Of a stretch of 64,000 nucleotides of DNA, positions 1-13,360 are shown piece by piece. Position numbers and translations under genes: made by a program. Origin of the DNA: Neocallimastix lanati (nom. inval.). Lineage: Eukaryota > Neocallimastigomycota > Neocallimastigomycetes > Neocallimastigales > Neocallimastigaceae. Location of the stretch: positions 340,001 through 404,000 of the forward strand of contig JACVTC010000097.1 in NCBI GenBank assembly GCA_016946835.1, given 5' to 3'. Numbering within the stretch: the first letter of the stretch is position 1; each line of letters begins with the position of its first letter. The notes under the pieces are model-generated. The model did not search any database and had not been told where the DNA came from. It saw only the letters and a list, made by a program, of their open reading frames with translations.

Positions 1-2009
1 ATTATTCATATTATTGTTATTATTATTTCCATTATTATTTGGATACATATTTCTATTATTATTATTATTATTATTATAATCTTGATTCATAGGATAATTA
101 TTATTTGGTGGTCCATTCATATTTATTGGTTTATGCTCCATGGAGTGATTACCATTATTATTATTATTATAGTTATTATAATTATTGGAATTTGGTGGCA
201 TTGGACTCCTCATCATTGAATTTGTTGGTGACATTGTATTACTATTATTATTATATTGATTCATCATTGATGGATTCTCACTCTTTATCATTCCATTATT
301 ATTATTATTATATTGATTCATCATATTATCATTATTATTACCATTATTATAATTTGAACCATTATTCATAGAGTTATAAGAAGATACTGAACCTGGAGGG
401 GGATGACTCATATTATTATTATTATTCATATTTAATGGCGAATTCATATAATTCATACCGAAATTATTTTGAGATGGACCCCCTTGATTTGGAGTGTAAT
501 ATGAAGAATTTGAATTAGATGACATCATAGATGAAGAAATAATACTACTAGCACCTCCAATATAATTCTTTTTACGACTAATAATCTTCTTTTTATCATT
601 AATATTTTCAACACTCATATCTGGGAAGAGAGAATTTAATGGATAACCTTTATGTAAATGCTTCTTTGCAAGTAAACGATAAAAACGATCATAGCAATTT
701 TTACCAACTCTAGCAATTAAAGGTAAAGAAATGAAACCCCAATAACGACCATTATATAATAAAACTCTTTCAATTAATTGTTCATCTTCTTCCTTAGTCC
801 ATGGTGTTCTTTGACCAGTATTCATTGCTGGATCACTAGGAAGACGATATAAGAAGTTATCAGTACATTTATGTCTTTTTTCATATGCTTCACGTTGACA
901 AAGTGACATTTTCTCCTTATCAATTTCATGGGTATCCCAAAGAGCCATACAAATCTTCATTGGCTCAATATCTTTTGTATGTAAGTTTAAAGTTGAGAAT
1001 GGTTGAGGTTCACGATCAATTTTTCTAATAATAAAACCAATTGGGTGAGTAATAACTCTTGATTGAGGATCAAGGGTAAAGTCTGGTAATGGTAAACCAC
1101 CATTAGCTTCATTACCAGTTAAACGGCGTGGACGACTAACTAATGCATTGGTTGTACTCTTTGGTAATAATAAAGAATCTGAAGTAGTTCTTCTTCTTTT
1201 ATGATTAGAGGATTCTATATCTGATAATTCTTCTTCAGAATCATTGTCATCATCACCATTTTGATAACTATTATAACTACTTATACTATCAGATTTTTCT
1301 TTTTTATCTTCATTTAAGCCCTCCATTCTTCTTTTCTTTAATGATTCTGAGAAATTCTTTTCTTTATTTTCGTTTATAGTTTCAACCTTTATTGGTGAAT
1401 CATTCTTTTTATTGGATAATTGATTTGAATTATCACCGGAAGAGTAACGATTACTAGTTTTATTCTTTACTTCTTCTGTAACACTATCTAATGATTTATT
1501 ATCTATACTGCTTGGACTTTGACATTTAGGGCCATCAATACTCATTTTTTCACCTTCATCTTCCTTTTCACTATTTTTCTTTGATGGTTCTCCTTTTGTT
1601 TGCTCATTCTTTTCTTTATTAAGGTTTATAGATGAATCAGAGCCTGATGATTTTGTAGTATCATTATTCATATTTATGTCTTCTAAATCTTTTGAACTAA
1701 TACTACCTTCTTTATGTAATAGTTTTTTATATTTGATAATTTCATTATTTTGTTCTTCAAGTTGCCTCTTTAATGAAGCTCTTTTAGTTCTTTCATTTTC
1801 TAATTGGCGTTCATAACTACTTTTAACATTGTCTAACTCTAAGCGTAATGAATCAAGTTGAGAATGTAAATTGTCGCGTTGTCTTATAAGATGTTGTTTT
1901 TCATTTCTCTCTTTCTCAAGTTCGTCTTTTAACCATGATTGAGAAGAATATACGGGCTCCAAATGCTGGTTTGCCAGCTTTATCATACTATTAATATAAT
2001 CCTGCATTT
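1..2009 (-). CDS. Coiled-coil, Myb/SANT-like nuclear protein (3' end outside window)
   Basis: The reading frame is open without introns from an ATG at 2009 to the window edge (669 codons, no stop). I do not recognise a specific ortholog. Visible order: a charged coiled coil at about residues 26-98; a Ser/Lys/Glu-rich disordered stretch (100-280) with basic clusters KKRRM (about 224) and KRRR (about 270) that look like nuclear signals; a conserved-looking globular region 285-395; then a Myb/SANT-like helix set at about 400-450 (PWTKEEDEQL, YWGFIS, CYDRFYRLL). The rest is Asn/Met/Pro/Ser-rich with poly-Asn runs. The SANT-like motif plus basic clusters suggests a chromatin or transcription factor, but that role is inferred. 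The start is the first ATG after AT-rich non-coding sequence. The poly-Asn tail comes from (AAT)n expansion inside coding DNA. Confidence 0.8.
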
Positions 2010-2130
2010 TTTTTTATACTTGTATATTTTCTTTACGTTTATTTTTTTTTTTTATAAATCTAAATTATATATATTAAATTATCAATTAATTAATTTAATT
2101 TGAATCATAAATATTTGATAATTATATTAC

Positions 2131-2173
<43 letters not shown>

Positions 2174-3514
2174 AACATTAAAATAAAATAAAATAAAATA
2201 TAAAACAACATAAACAATATTTTTAATAATAATTATTTTAAATTTAAATTTTTCAATTTTAATATTTTGTTGTCAATAATTAAAACAATAATAAAATATC
2301 AAATTTAGTTATTATTGAATTTATTGAATTTCCAATACATTATTTTTGGAAATTTTGTTATGATTTTTCAATAATTATAATTATTACTATTATGAAATTT
2401 TATCATTTATCTTATTTAAATAAAATATATATGTATATAAATATTAATAATATATTGCTAATTTTAACTTACTTTATAATTTTAATATTTTCTACTTTTT
2501 GTTTTTGTTTTTGTTGGTTTTTTACATTTACTGTAAAAGAAAAAAAAAATAAAAAATATAATAAAATAAAATATAAAAATAATATAAAAAAAGTAGACGA
2601 AAAAAAAAAATACAGATTTATAAATCTAATTAATTTTCTCAAAAATTAAATAAACTCCTTTATATTTAAATTGATTCTTTTCATTGATAATTTAAAATAA
2701 AAATATGTTCTCTTATGAATTTTTTTTTTTTATGGCGTAAAACTCTTTCTTTCTTATTTTTATTTTTAATTTTTTTTTTAACTTTCTTTTAATTTTTATT
2801 TTTTAATCTTTCTTTTTCTTTTTCTTTTTTTTTTATGTTTTTCTCTTTCCTTGTTATTATTTTAGAAAATTTATATTATTGATTATTCCTTCTTCTAATA
2901 TATATCCTTGATTAATATTTTTCTATATTTTATTTTTTCAAAATAATATTACTAAATTTAACAAGTTTTAAATATATATATAATTGTTTTTATAACGGTT
3001 ATTTATAAAACTATGATTTCATATATATATATGTAAGCATATATACATATACTACTTTATTTTCTGAATTAATATAGAATAATTGTATAAAAAAAAAAAA
3101 AAAAGCAAAAGAATATAAAGAATAAATAAAGAAATAAAGAATAAATTTTTATGAAACTAAAAATAAAGAATATGAAATAATAAAAAATAATAAAAAATAA
3201 TATTAAAATTTATTCTTGTATATAAAATTAATTATTATTATTATTACTATTATATAAAAAAATTATTAATATAATTTTAAATATAAATAAGGTTTATATT
3301 ATAAATATATTAATTACATATTATCATAAAAAATTTTTAGAAATAAAAGAATTTAAATTATTATTTATTAGTTTATATTACCATTATATGTGTAATATTT
3401 AATTTTGATTTAATTATAATTTTTGTTCGTTTATTTATTAAAATCTAATACATATTTATATTAAATGAAGAATTAATAATAGTAATTAATAATTATGATA
3501 ATAATATAAAATTC

Positions 3515-3660
3515 ATATATATTATTTATATTATTTATATTATTTATATTATTTACATTATTTATATTATTTACATTATTTATATTATTTATATTATATA
3601 TATTATTTATATTATATATATTATTTATATTATTTATATTATTTATATTACTAATATTAA
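3515..3660. repeat. Minisatellite of about 10 bp, TTATTTATAT-like
   Basis: The unit TTATTTATAT is repeated about a dozen times with single-base variants (TTATTTACAT, TTATATATAT). It is a tandem array in non-coding DNA with no gene next to it. Confidence 0.75.
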
Positions 3661-4419
3661 TACTGCTTATTTAATGATTAATTTTATTTATTTATTGTTT
3701 GCCGTTAATAACTATTTATTACTTTTACTATAATTATTTATTATTTATCTATTAGTATTATATTTATTCATGTTTTATATTATATATTATTATTTTATAT
3801 TTTCAATATTATTTAAATGTTATCTAACAGTCATTAAGTGAACTTTTTACTATTATTATTACCTATTATTATTTTAAATTCATATAATGCGTTACAATAA
3901 TATGATAATATATAAAGTTTTTCTTTTTTTTTTATAATTATCTACTCATAATAAAATTAAAATTAAAAATGATATTTTTATCGTAGATAAATGATATAAT
4001 ATATAAGACCCAATATAAATATTTAATTTATACAGTAAATTTTATATATAATTATAAGAAATCTATTATATAAATTAAATAACTAATAATGTATTATTAA
4101 TAATTATTAAATAGAAATTATTTTATTAAATAATTTACTTTATTTTTTATAATTATATTTGTCATGTTTTTTTTTATACTTATTTATTTTATTTAGTTTT
4201 ATAATTATATTTGTCATGTTTTTTTTTATACTTATTTTATTTAGTAATTTTACTATTTTTATATTTATATAATCATATTTTTTTATACTTTTATTTTATT
4301 TTTATTAAGTATTAAAATATTTATACAATATTATTTTTTTTTTATTTTATTTTTATAAAGTATGAAAATAAATAAAACAATATTGTATAAATATTAATAC
4401 TTCATATTTTATTTTATAA

Positions 4420-4500
4420 TCTATTTTATTTTTATATTCTATTTTATTTTTATATTCTATTTTATTTTTATATTCTATTTTATTTTTATATTCTATATTT
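4420..4500. repeat. Minisatellite of about 17 bp, CTATTTTATTTTTATAT
   Basis: Four to five near-identical tandem copies of CTATTTTATTTTTATAT are visible. The array lies in non-coding AT-rich DNA. Confidence 0.8.
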
Positions 4501-4701
4501 AAATTATTAATTATTATTAATTATTAATGTAAAACTTTACAATTCATTAGTTTTTTTGAATGACTTTTGTTATTCTATAATCAGTTTTCATACATAAATA
4601 AATATTTAATTGATGTATTTTTATAAATATTTATTTTATAATGTATAAAAATTTTTAATATTCAATAAAATTCAGTATTCATGAAAATAAATTATTTGCT
4701 A

Positions 4702-5131
4702 TTACTTTTTTTTTTTTTTTATTTTTTTATAGACAGGGATTAACGAGAGAGGAGGACAATAGGGCATGCTAAGAAGTTCGTTGTATAAAGTGGCGTATTG
4801 GAAATGTTTTTCATATTCCCTATACGTCGCTTTAACAACGGACTTATTTTTACTGATCTCTTGCACCATTATCGAGAGAGTAACAACTACAACTAATCCT
4901 CTCATATAGATCAAATATTCTCTGAACAAGCAATTATGTGTAGTCTAGCAACAGGAATATTTATCATAGCAAAGAGAACAACTAACTTCATTTATAGAAA
5001 AAAAAAAAAAAAACCCTGTAAGGATGAAAATCACCCCATATAAATTCAGAAGGTAATTGTGGAGTCAATACAGAATCCATATTTGTGTTAATCCTGAGTA
5101 CTAACCACTGAGATACAAAGACACTTTAATA
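4702..5131 (-). mobile_element. tRNA-derived SINE-like element
   Basis: This is an island of higher GC in an AT desert. On the minus strand the 5' part (5131 downward) reads TATCTCAGTGG, one mismatch from a Pol III A box. After 33 nt comes GTATTGACTCC, matching 8 of 11 B-box positions (GGTTCGANTCC); that spacing is what a tRNA has. The body runs to 4740 and ends CCCTGTCTATAAAAAAA into a poly-A tail. The same CCCTGTCTA-polyA end closes the LINE at 20.5 kb, so the element may use that LINE's machinery. An internal T-run (about 5000-5018 on the plus strand as A) splits the body. The 75-codon open frame at 4702-4929 is not a gene. No target-site duplication was clear, and other copies were not found in the window. 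Confidence 0.55.
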
Positions 5132-5841
5132 TCAAAATTGACATTAAAATACAATAAAATAAAACATTAAAGAAAATAAATAAAAAAATAAATAAATAAC
5201 TTTTATTATTTCTATTTTTCGTTCATTTTTGGAAATGCCATGATTCTTTAATTTATATTCCAATATTTATAATAATAAAAGTTTAATTATTAATAAATAT
5301 AATAATTTATATTAAAATAAATTGATTAAATTGTATAAAAAATATAATCAGAATTTTTTTCATTTTAGTCTTCATAGACTATTTTTTTTTTCTTAGTAAA
5401 TAGAATTAATATATATCACTAATATTATATATTATAGTATTATTAAAATAAATACTATTAATTTTATTGAATATTACATTGATAAATTTATTATTATATA
5501 ACATATTATAAATAATTTATATAATATAATATATTACATTTATATTACACATATATTTTATAAAAAATTAAATCATATTAAAAATTGAAAAATTTAAAAT
5601 TAAATATCCCAAAGATTTATTTAGGTACACATTAATTATTATTAGCATATTAAATATTTTATAGTATCAAAATTATCATTAACTTTAATTATTATTATTT
5701 TTAAATATTTTCCATTAAAGTTATTAATATAATTTATAATTATCATGTAACTAGTATTTTATAAAATTTGTTCATTAATATTCATTTTTAATTTAATTTA
5801 ACTTAATTTAATTAAATTAAATTAAATTAAAATTTTCTTTC

Positions 5842-5872
<31 letters not shown>

Positions 5873-6118
5873 TTTAGTTATATTATATGATTTATAATTC
5901 TTGATATTGATATAAAAAAAAATTTTTTTATAAATATTGATACGTATTACATAAAAATAAATATTAATAGATAAATCCAATATATAGTTTATTATAAATT
6001 AAAAAGAATAATTATTTTTACATTTAACATAATACAAAAACAATAATGATAAAAAGTCAATAGAAAAAAAAAAAACTTTATCCTTTAAGAAAATTTGTTT
6101 TTATTATTATTATTATTT

Positions 6119-6230
6119 TTTTTTTGATAGTTGAAAATAATAAATTATATTTAAGAATATATGAAAAATTATTTTTATTATTATTTTTTTTGATAGTTGA
6201 AAATAATAAATTATATTTAAGAACATATAT
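6119..6230. repeat. Direct duplication, unit about 45 bp
   Basis: TTTTGATAGTTGAAAATAAT and the bases that follow occur at about 6119-6165 and again at about 6185-6230, nearly identical and separated by a T-rich/ATT spacer. It is a recent local duplication in non-coding DNA. Confidence 0.8.
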
Positions 6231-8051
6231 AAATTTTTGGATAAAATTTTTATTATACTGAACAAGCTTTTTATTTTTATATTCAATATATACTAAATTT
6301 ATTTTTTTTATTACAGATGGTCCTTTGCTCAATTTGTTTCAAGTTTTTAATTAACTAATTATTTTGATATAACCATTATTTCTTTGTTGTATGATTATAT
6401 AATTTTCTAAGTATTAATGTTGCTTAATAATTATTTATTTATTTATTATTTTTGTTTATAAAATTTACGTATTTTATTAATTATATTTTTCATTTTTACA
6501 ATTATTTTAATTAAAAAAAATATGGATAAAAATTCAGCTTTAATTTTTTTTGTGGTAAGAAGATTAAAAAAAATGGAGAAAAAAAATAATATATAAATAA
6601 TAAGAGAATTACTTGTTTATTATTTGACTAATAAATTTATAAATATATATTATACATATGATAAAAATTTTTTTAATTTATTTATTTTGCGGCTTATCTT
6701 AAATATTTTTTATTTCTAATATTGTCTAATAATTAAAGTATATTTTTTTTTTCCTATATTAGTTTTCAAAATATTTTTTATTTCAAATATTGTCTAATAA
6801 TAAAAAGTACTTTTTTTTTCTTTATTAACTTTAAATTTTTTTTTAAAAAAAATTAGCTAAATCATATTTATATTTAAATTATTCCAAATCAGTAAATAAA
6901 ATATTACATAAGATTTTCAATATAAAATTTGTATTTGTATTCTAAATGTTTTTTCTTTAAAAAAAATATATATATATAATAATTAATATGCCATAACAAA
7001 TTTGTTTTTTTAAAAAAAAAATTAGTACTTATCAACAACTAGTTATATTAAAAAAAATACTAAACAAATTAAATTAATAAAATAAAATAAACAAAAATAT
7101 TTATAGTAATAATAGTAAACTTTAATAACAATTAATCATTTATTTTATCATTAAATTCATTTATTTTTTATTAATTTTTTTATCTAATTTATTTATTGAT
7201 ATTAGAATTAATATATTATATAACCATATTATAACAATATGCTTTATTACAAAATTTAATAGTATTATAAAAACTTTAAATACTAATAAATTAATTAAGA
7301 TTTATATACATAAAAAATAAATATACTTTTGTTGTTATTTTTAAAAAAATAATAATAATAAATTATACCAAAAATAGAAAATACATAAAAAATTTTATAT
7401 ATAAAAATATATATATATATATTTTTTAATATAGCAAATAATATTTTAACGTTTTTAATTAATCGTCTTTTATCTTATTACAGTATATAAATTATAATTT
7501 TAGTTTTTATGGTTCGATAAAAAAAGTAAAAAAAAAAAAAAAGTGATGCCGTATCATTCAAATTTTAAAAATTATAAATTATAATATCATATTAATGATT
7601 ATTTTTTCATAAATAAATGGTTAATACTATCATGATAGCATATATTTATCTTTGTTAAAAATAGTTTAAAAAATTTGACATATTATAGAATATAGTTTGG
7701 AAAATCTAAATTTACTATTTATTAAAGGTAAATTAATTCTATATTTTTCTTTTATGATTTATATAATATTTAAATAAAAAATTTTTATTTTTATGATTTA
7801 TATAATATTAAAAATTTTTATTAACAACTTTTTTCTAAATTAATACTTATAAAATGTTATAAATTTATAATAAATGAATATATAAAATTTTATTCTCTCT
7901 TTTTATAATTATTATTATATAAAAAATAAAGTTTTAATATCATTTATCATTTTATACTATTTTATTAATGCTTTTTTTTTTTTTTTAAAAAAAAAAAACA
8001 TGACATTTATATATTTATTTAAAATTCCATATAATTTATTAATTAAAATTG

Positions 8052-8082
<31 letters not shown>

Positions 8083-9616
8083 TAACCATAATAACAATTA
8101 AATAGTAATTAAATAGTGGGTTTTATTGTATATATGAAAATACATTTTGTTTTCATATTTTTTTTTCATATTTATATTAACATAATAAATAAAACTATTG
8201 TTATTTTATTGAATACAGTAATATTGAATATGAATTTTTTATATATAAATTATAAGACTAAATGGACAAATTTATATAGAAATATTTTATTTAATATGAA
8301 TACTTGATATTATAGTAAACATTAATAAGAGCATTCATTGTTATTTTATTATCGTATTAAATATAAAAAAAAATTAATAAATAAAACTTAATATCTTTAA
8401 AATTATCAATTAATTGAAATTTTTAAAATATATAATTATAATAGTAAATTAAAAAAAAAAAAATTTGTAATTTTTTTTTTTAAAAATATTCAAATTCTAA
8501 AAACATTAAAACTAATAAATAATTATATATATTAATGAATTATTATAAAATGTATAAATTAAAAAACTAGTTAAAAAATTTAATTATATATTTATTTTTC
8601 TTTAATTATATCTTATACATTTAATAAATACGAAATATTTAAAAATACTCTATTTAATATTGTTTATTACATAAGATTACATTATTATACTAAAGCTCTT
8701 TTATAAAATATAGTTCAGACTTTATCATTTTTATTACAAACTTTTTTTTAATTATTATATTGATTTACATTAATATTAAAATTATTCTAATACAATTATG
8801 CTATAATGTAATGAAAACATATTTATTGAATTACATTAAAAATTGTTTATTTATTCATTGATTTATTTCTAATATATACTAAATGAAAATTTATTCAATA
8901 AGAAATAATGAATTATGGATACAATAATATTATTTAAATTGGCAATATTTTATATTGTATTCTATTCCTTATTTATAAATTAAAATTGTGTCTTTTAATA
9001 ATTATTGTGAATTATAATAAAGTTAAATTATTTAATAATATTTTTGAATTATTTAATATTGGGTGACAGTGAATAGAAGTCTAAGAAAGATAAAATTTAA
9101 AAGATACTTCTGTGTATAAAGAATTAAAAAAAAAAAAAGATTATAATATTAAATAAATATATAAATATAAATAGTTTAAAAAAAAAAAATAAAAAATGAA
9201 TTTTCAATTATTTTATTCAATATTATATTGTAAATCTCATATAATAATAATAGTAATAACAAAAAAAAAAAAAAAAAATTTTTTTATAATACTTTATAAT
9301 ATAAATAGTAAACTTGTAATTTATTGTTTCAGTAAAAATCTTTATTTGTTATATAGCAATAAAAAAAATGTTAAAATCTTTATTTGTAATAAAAAAATGT
9401 TAAAGGTTTTATTATTTATTTTATATATATATATTAATTTTATAGAATTAATTTTATATATAAATTAATTTTTAATAACTTTTTTTATATAATACAATAC
9501 AATTTATATATATTAATACAAAATAATTGATATTTTAAAAAAAAAAACTCCTGAATTATTATAATGGCAATTTATTATATATATTTTATTTAATAATAGT
9601 AATGATAATTAACAAT

Positions 9617-9661
<45 letters not shown>

Positions 9662-9890
9662 ATTAATACAAATTTAATTTATAATAAAAATTATTATAAA
9701 AATAATTACCTTAAATGTACTTCATGAATATTTAGTTTTTCCCATATTTATAAATAAGAGAAATAAATTAAATATAAACGAAATTATGGCAAAAAAAATA
9801 TTTATTTATCAATTGTGGCTATTTTTACTTACAATATTAAAATAAACAAATAAAATAAATATTTTCCTTTTTCAATAATATTGTCTGTAT

Positions 9891-9934
<44 letters not shown>

Positions 9935-10711
9935 ATGAAAACTATTATTTCAAAATTTCAAAATGTAAACTTCATAATTTCTATTATTCTCCTAAATATT
10001 GATCTTTTTTTTCTATTATCTCCCATGTCTATTGAAGAATTTTTTTTTAAAATAAACCCAGCCATTACTATATATATATATATAGACATATATTTCAAAT
10101 AGTTAAAGCTTTAAATTTCAAAAATTAAAAACAATAAATAAATATATAAATAAATATAAATATAAATATAAATATAAATATAATAAAATAAAATAAAATA
10201 AAATAAAGAACGTTTGATGATGTTTTCTATTGTTAAAAAGTTTATCAAATATTTTAAAATATGAAATAATTGATTCAATTAGGAATAAAGTTTATATATA
10301 TAATAGATTAAATATAATTTTTACTGGGGAAATATGATAATTAATTATTAAATAAAATCCATTATTCTAATACTTTTATTCAAAGGGTACCTATTGAAAA
10401 AAAAAAATTTTTGTATGTATTCTTTTTTTTATTATGATAATACTATTAATATTTAAAAAAAAAAAAATTTTTTTTTTCTTCATATTAAATGATCATTAAT
10501 ATATAACAATGTTATAATTAATTATTAACAATTATTAATATAGAAGATAATAAATAACAATTTAAATTTAATATTTATTTTAATAATATATATTAAGATT
10601 ATTATATATTAAAATTCTATTATTAATTGATCATAATATATATAATGAATATTAATATATATATTTTACTAAATTATAAGATTATTAATACATTATATAT
10701 ATTTAATATTT

Positions 10712-10882
10712 TTTTTCTAGATTTTTATTTTATTATTATTAATTAATTATATAATATTGTTATTCTAATAAATTATAAATATCATATTTATTTATTTATT
10801 TTCTGGATTTTTATTTTGTTATTATTATTTAATTCATTATATAATATTGTTGTTAATTTTAATAAATTATAAATATCATGTT
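10712..10882. repeat. Direct duplication, unit about 80 bp
   Basis: Two diverged tandem copies (about 10716-10790 and 10799-10882) share TTTTCT-GATTTTTATTTT, then TTATATAATATTGTT and AATTATAAATATCAT in the same order. Confidence 0.75.
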
Positions 10883-11430
10883 TAAAAAAAATAAAAATGT
10901 TTTCTTCAAATATATATTAATGATATTAATATTTTCTTTTTAATTCTTTTATGATTATCATCTCTTTTACTCTATATTAAATCATATATTATAAATGAAA
11001 AATTTCCCATTAACAGTTGGTAATAAAAGTTTAATCGTTTTACAATAAATAATAAATTAATAAAAAATTGAAGAGAAAAAAAATATAAAGAATAATAAAA
11101 GTTTTCCAAATCTTTATTAATTAACAACAATATTAAATAATATCACTTTTATAAACTTTTATTATTCTTTATAATTTTATATATATTTGTATATATATAA
11201 ATTAATAATTCTATTATAATAATTATTTATCAATGATTTATAATATTTCATTTTTTAATAATTAATATTAATGGATTATTTTATATAATAATTATCATTT
11301 TTAAAATAGTGATTGTAATATTAATAATAATAATTATTATTAATTGTTAATCAATGTCCTTTTTTTTTTGTAGTCAGAAGAAATTATTATAACATGAAGA
11401 TATAAAGAATTACTCTATATTGATATTAAA

Positions 11431-11465
<35 letters not shown>

Positions 11466-11943
11466 AATAATATAATTTATTAACAGTAATATAATAATAA
11501 AAAATTAATAACTTTAAATTAAAAATTATAATGATTAAAAATCCAATAAAAAAAATTTTTTTTTTCATTATAAATTGTAACTAAAAATATTTTAACCAAT
11601 GATATTTAATTGGATAATCCTTTAATATATAATGATATATGAAAGTTTATATCCAAATCTAAATATATTGTTAAACTAAATACTATCTTAATTTTCTTCA
11701 TTTTCTTTATTTTCTAAATATGCTTTTTTATTATTATTTATGGATGTCTAAATTATTCATGATAATAATATTATTACTAATCATGTAAATGGTAATTATT
11801 TCTTCTTTGTTATTTTTAGATATTAAGATTATTAATGATGATAATATTACTAATCATACAAAAAAAAGTTTTTTTTCTATTTTTAGATATTAATTTTATT
11901 CATAAAAATTATTGCTAATCATACAAACAATGAAAATTAATAG

Positions 11944-12016
11944 CTAATAGAATTCCAGTCTTAATATTATGAATTAATATCAATAATTCGTAATATTAAA
12001 ACTGGAATTCTATTAG
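11944..12016. repeat. Long hairpin, 32-bp arms, 9-base loop
   Basis: The left arm, 11944-11975 (begins CTAATAGAATTCCAGT), is the reverse complement of 11985-12016, with two mismatches that still pair as G-U in RNA. The loop is nine bases. The arms are GC-richer than the surroundings, so this is not chance AT palindromy. A foldback or MITE-like remnant is one possibility. Confidence 0.8.
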
Positions 12017-12186
12017 TAATTGATATTAATATTGGACGAACGCTATTTTTCAGTTGTAGATTAATAATTTTTTTTTTTTTTTTAAAAAAAAAAAATATGA
12101 ATAATATTAATTATCAAAATATATATAATAATTATTATTAATTATAACATATAAATATAATAATTATTAATATTCTATATTTTATC

Positions 12187-12232
<46 letters not shown>

Positions 12233-12300
12233 TTATTCTCATAGATATTAATAAAGATTAAACTATACGAAAAAAATTTTTTTTTTTTTAAACTTTACTA

Positions 12301-12403
12301 ATGAATATATTAAAATTTACATTAATAAAAAAGTTAATAATATGAACTTTTTTCATTAATCATTTAGAAAAAAGTTCATATTATTAAGTTTTAATATATT
12401 CAT
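12301..12403. repeat. Two-segment hairpin
   Basis: The outer arms ATGAATATATTAAAA (12301-12315) pair with 12389-12403. The inner arms TTAATAATATGAACTTTTTT (12334-12353) pair with about 12368-12387. An unpaired stretch of about 18 nt sits in the left arm only. The structure lies about 290 bp from the hairpin at 11944. Confidence 0.75.
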
Positions 12404-13303
12404 TAACATTTTTAATTAATATTATTTATTATATTACAAAATAAAAAAAAAAAAAAGGAAAAACTAATATTAATTTTGAATATTCAAATAAACAGATTTT
12501 GATTATGATTTTATTCCGGTTTTTATTAGTAATAATTTATTATTAATAATATTATTTACTATTTATTATATATTTTTAAATTATAATATCACATGATATT
12601 ATCATAGTTTTACATTAATTTATTAATTTATTTATTTAAATAATTTTTAAATCTTTCTATACCATTAAAAATTTTTTTGGTTTTGGTTTTGGTTTTGGTT
12701 ATGATGATTTAAATATAATTTATAAAATAGATTAAAAATATAAATATTTGTAAACCATCATTTCATTCTTAATTATTATTCAAATATATATATATATATA
12801 TATATTTTTTTAAAATCATTTTATTATTATTATTATTATTAACATTATTAATATTATTAATATTAATAATATTATTATATTGTATTTAATGAAAAGTTAT
12901 AATAATAATAATAAAAATAATAATACTAAAATAATAATAAAAATAATAAATTCAATTTTTTTTTTTTTTAAATATTATTATATATATGAAGATCATTTTA
13001 TTAAACAAACAAACAAACAACCAAATCAAATAAAAAAAAAAATTCTATTTAATATTTTTTTAACATTTTTTTTATTTTTATTTATTTATTTATTTATTTA
13101 TTTATTTGCTTCTTTTAATATTTTTCTTTTTTCTTTATAATAATAATATTATTATTATCTATTTTTCTATTTTTCTATTTTATAATTCGTTATGACTACT
13201 AATTTTATTATTATCATTATTATTTATCATTAATATATTAAGTTAAATGTTACATATATATTAATTTTTTTTAAAAAAAAAAATAATAATAATAATAATA
13301 ATC

Positions 13304-13338
<35 letters not shown>

Positions 13339-13360
13339 GTTAGTTAGTTAGTTAAATGAT
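12404..13360. other. AT-rich spacer downstream of ALG3
   Basis: Microsatellites only: (TTTTGG)n near 12678, (TA)n near 12785, (TTA)n near 12822-12850, and (TTTA)n at 13075-13110 and 13305-13336. The 86-codon open frame at 12880-13140 is low-complexity. No gene is seen. Confidence 0.65.

Larger units (their letters stand above)
2010..4701. other. AT-rich intergenic DNA
   Basis: No gene is visible. The stretch is almost pure A/T, with long poly-A/T runs (for example a T-run joined to an A-run near 2132-2170) and short tandem duplications listed separately. A segment of about 50 bases containing ATTATATTTGTCATG is duplicated at 4147-4200 and 4196-4250. Short open frames such as 2392-2649 are low-complexity AAT/ATA coding noise. 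Confidence 0.7.
5132..11943. other. AT-rich intergenic DNA with small tandem duplications
   Basis: No coding gene or RNA gene can be supported. The sequence holds homopolymer runs (for example 5842-5866, 9617-9657 and 9893-9933) and (TA)n/(AAT)n arrays. It also holds many diverged local duplications, for example near 6700/6770 (TTATTTCTAATATTGTCTAA), near 7750/7790 (TATGATTTATATAATATT) and near 11746/11830/11890 (ACTAATCAT units). Small open frames (6078-6332, 8116-8307, 9196-9468) consist of these repeats and show no protein-like composition. A slightly GC-richer patch at 9060-9110 was not identifiable. Confidence 0.65.

Noticed and set aside
4702-4929. 75-codon open frame as a gene
   Set aside because: It runs into the poly-A tail (poly-Lys end) of a SINE-like element and has no protein-like domain.
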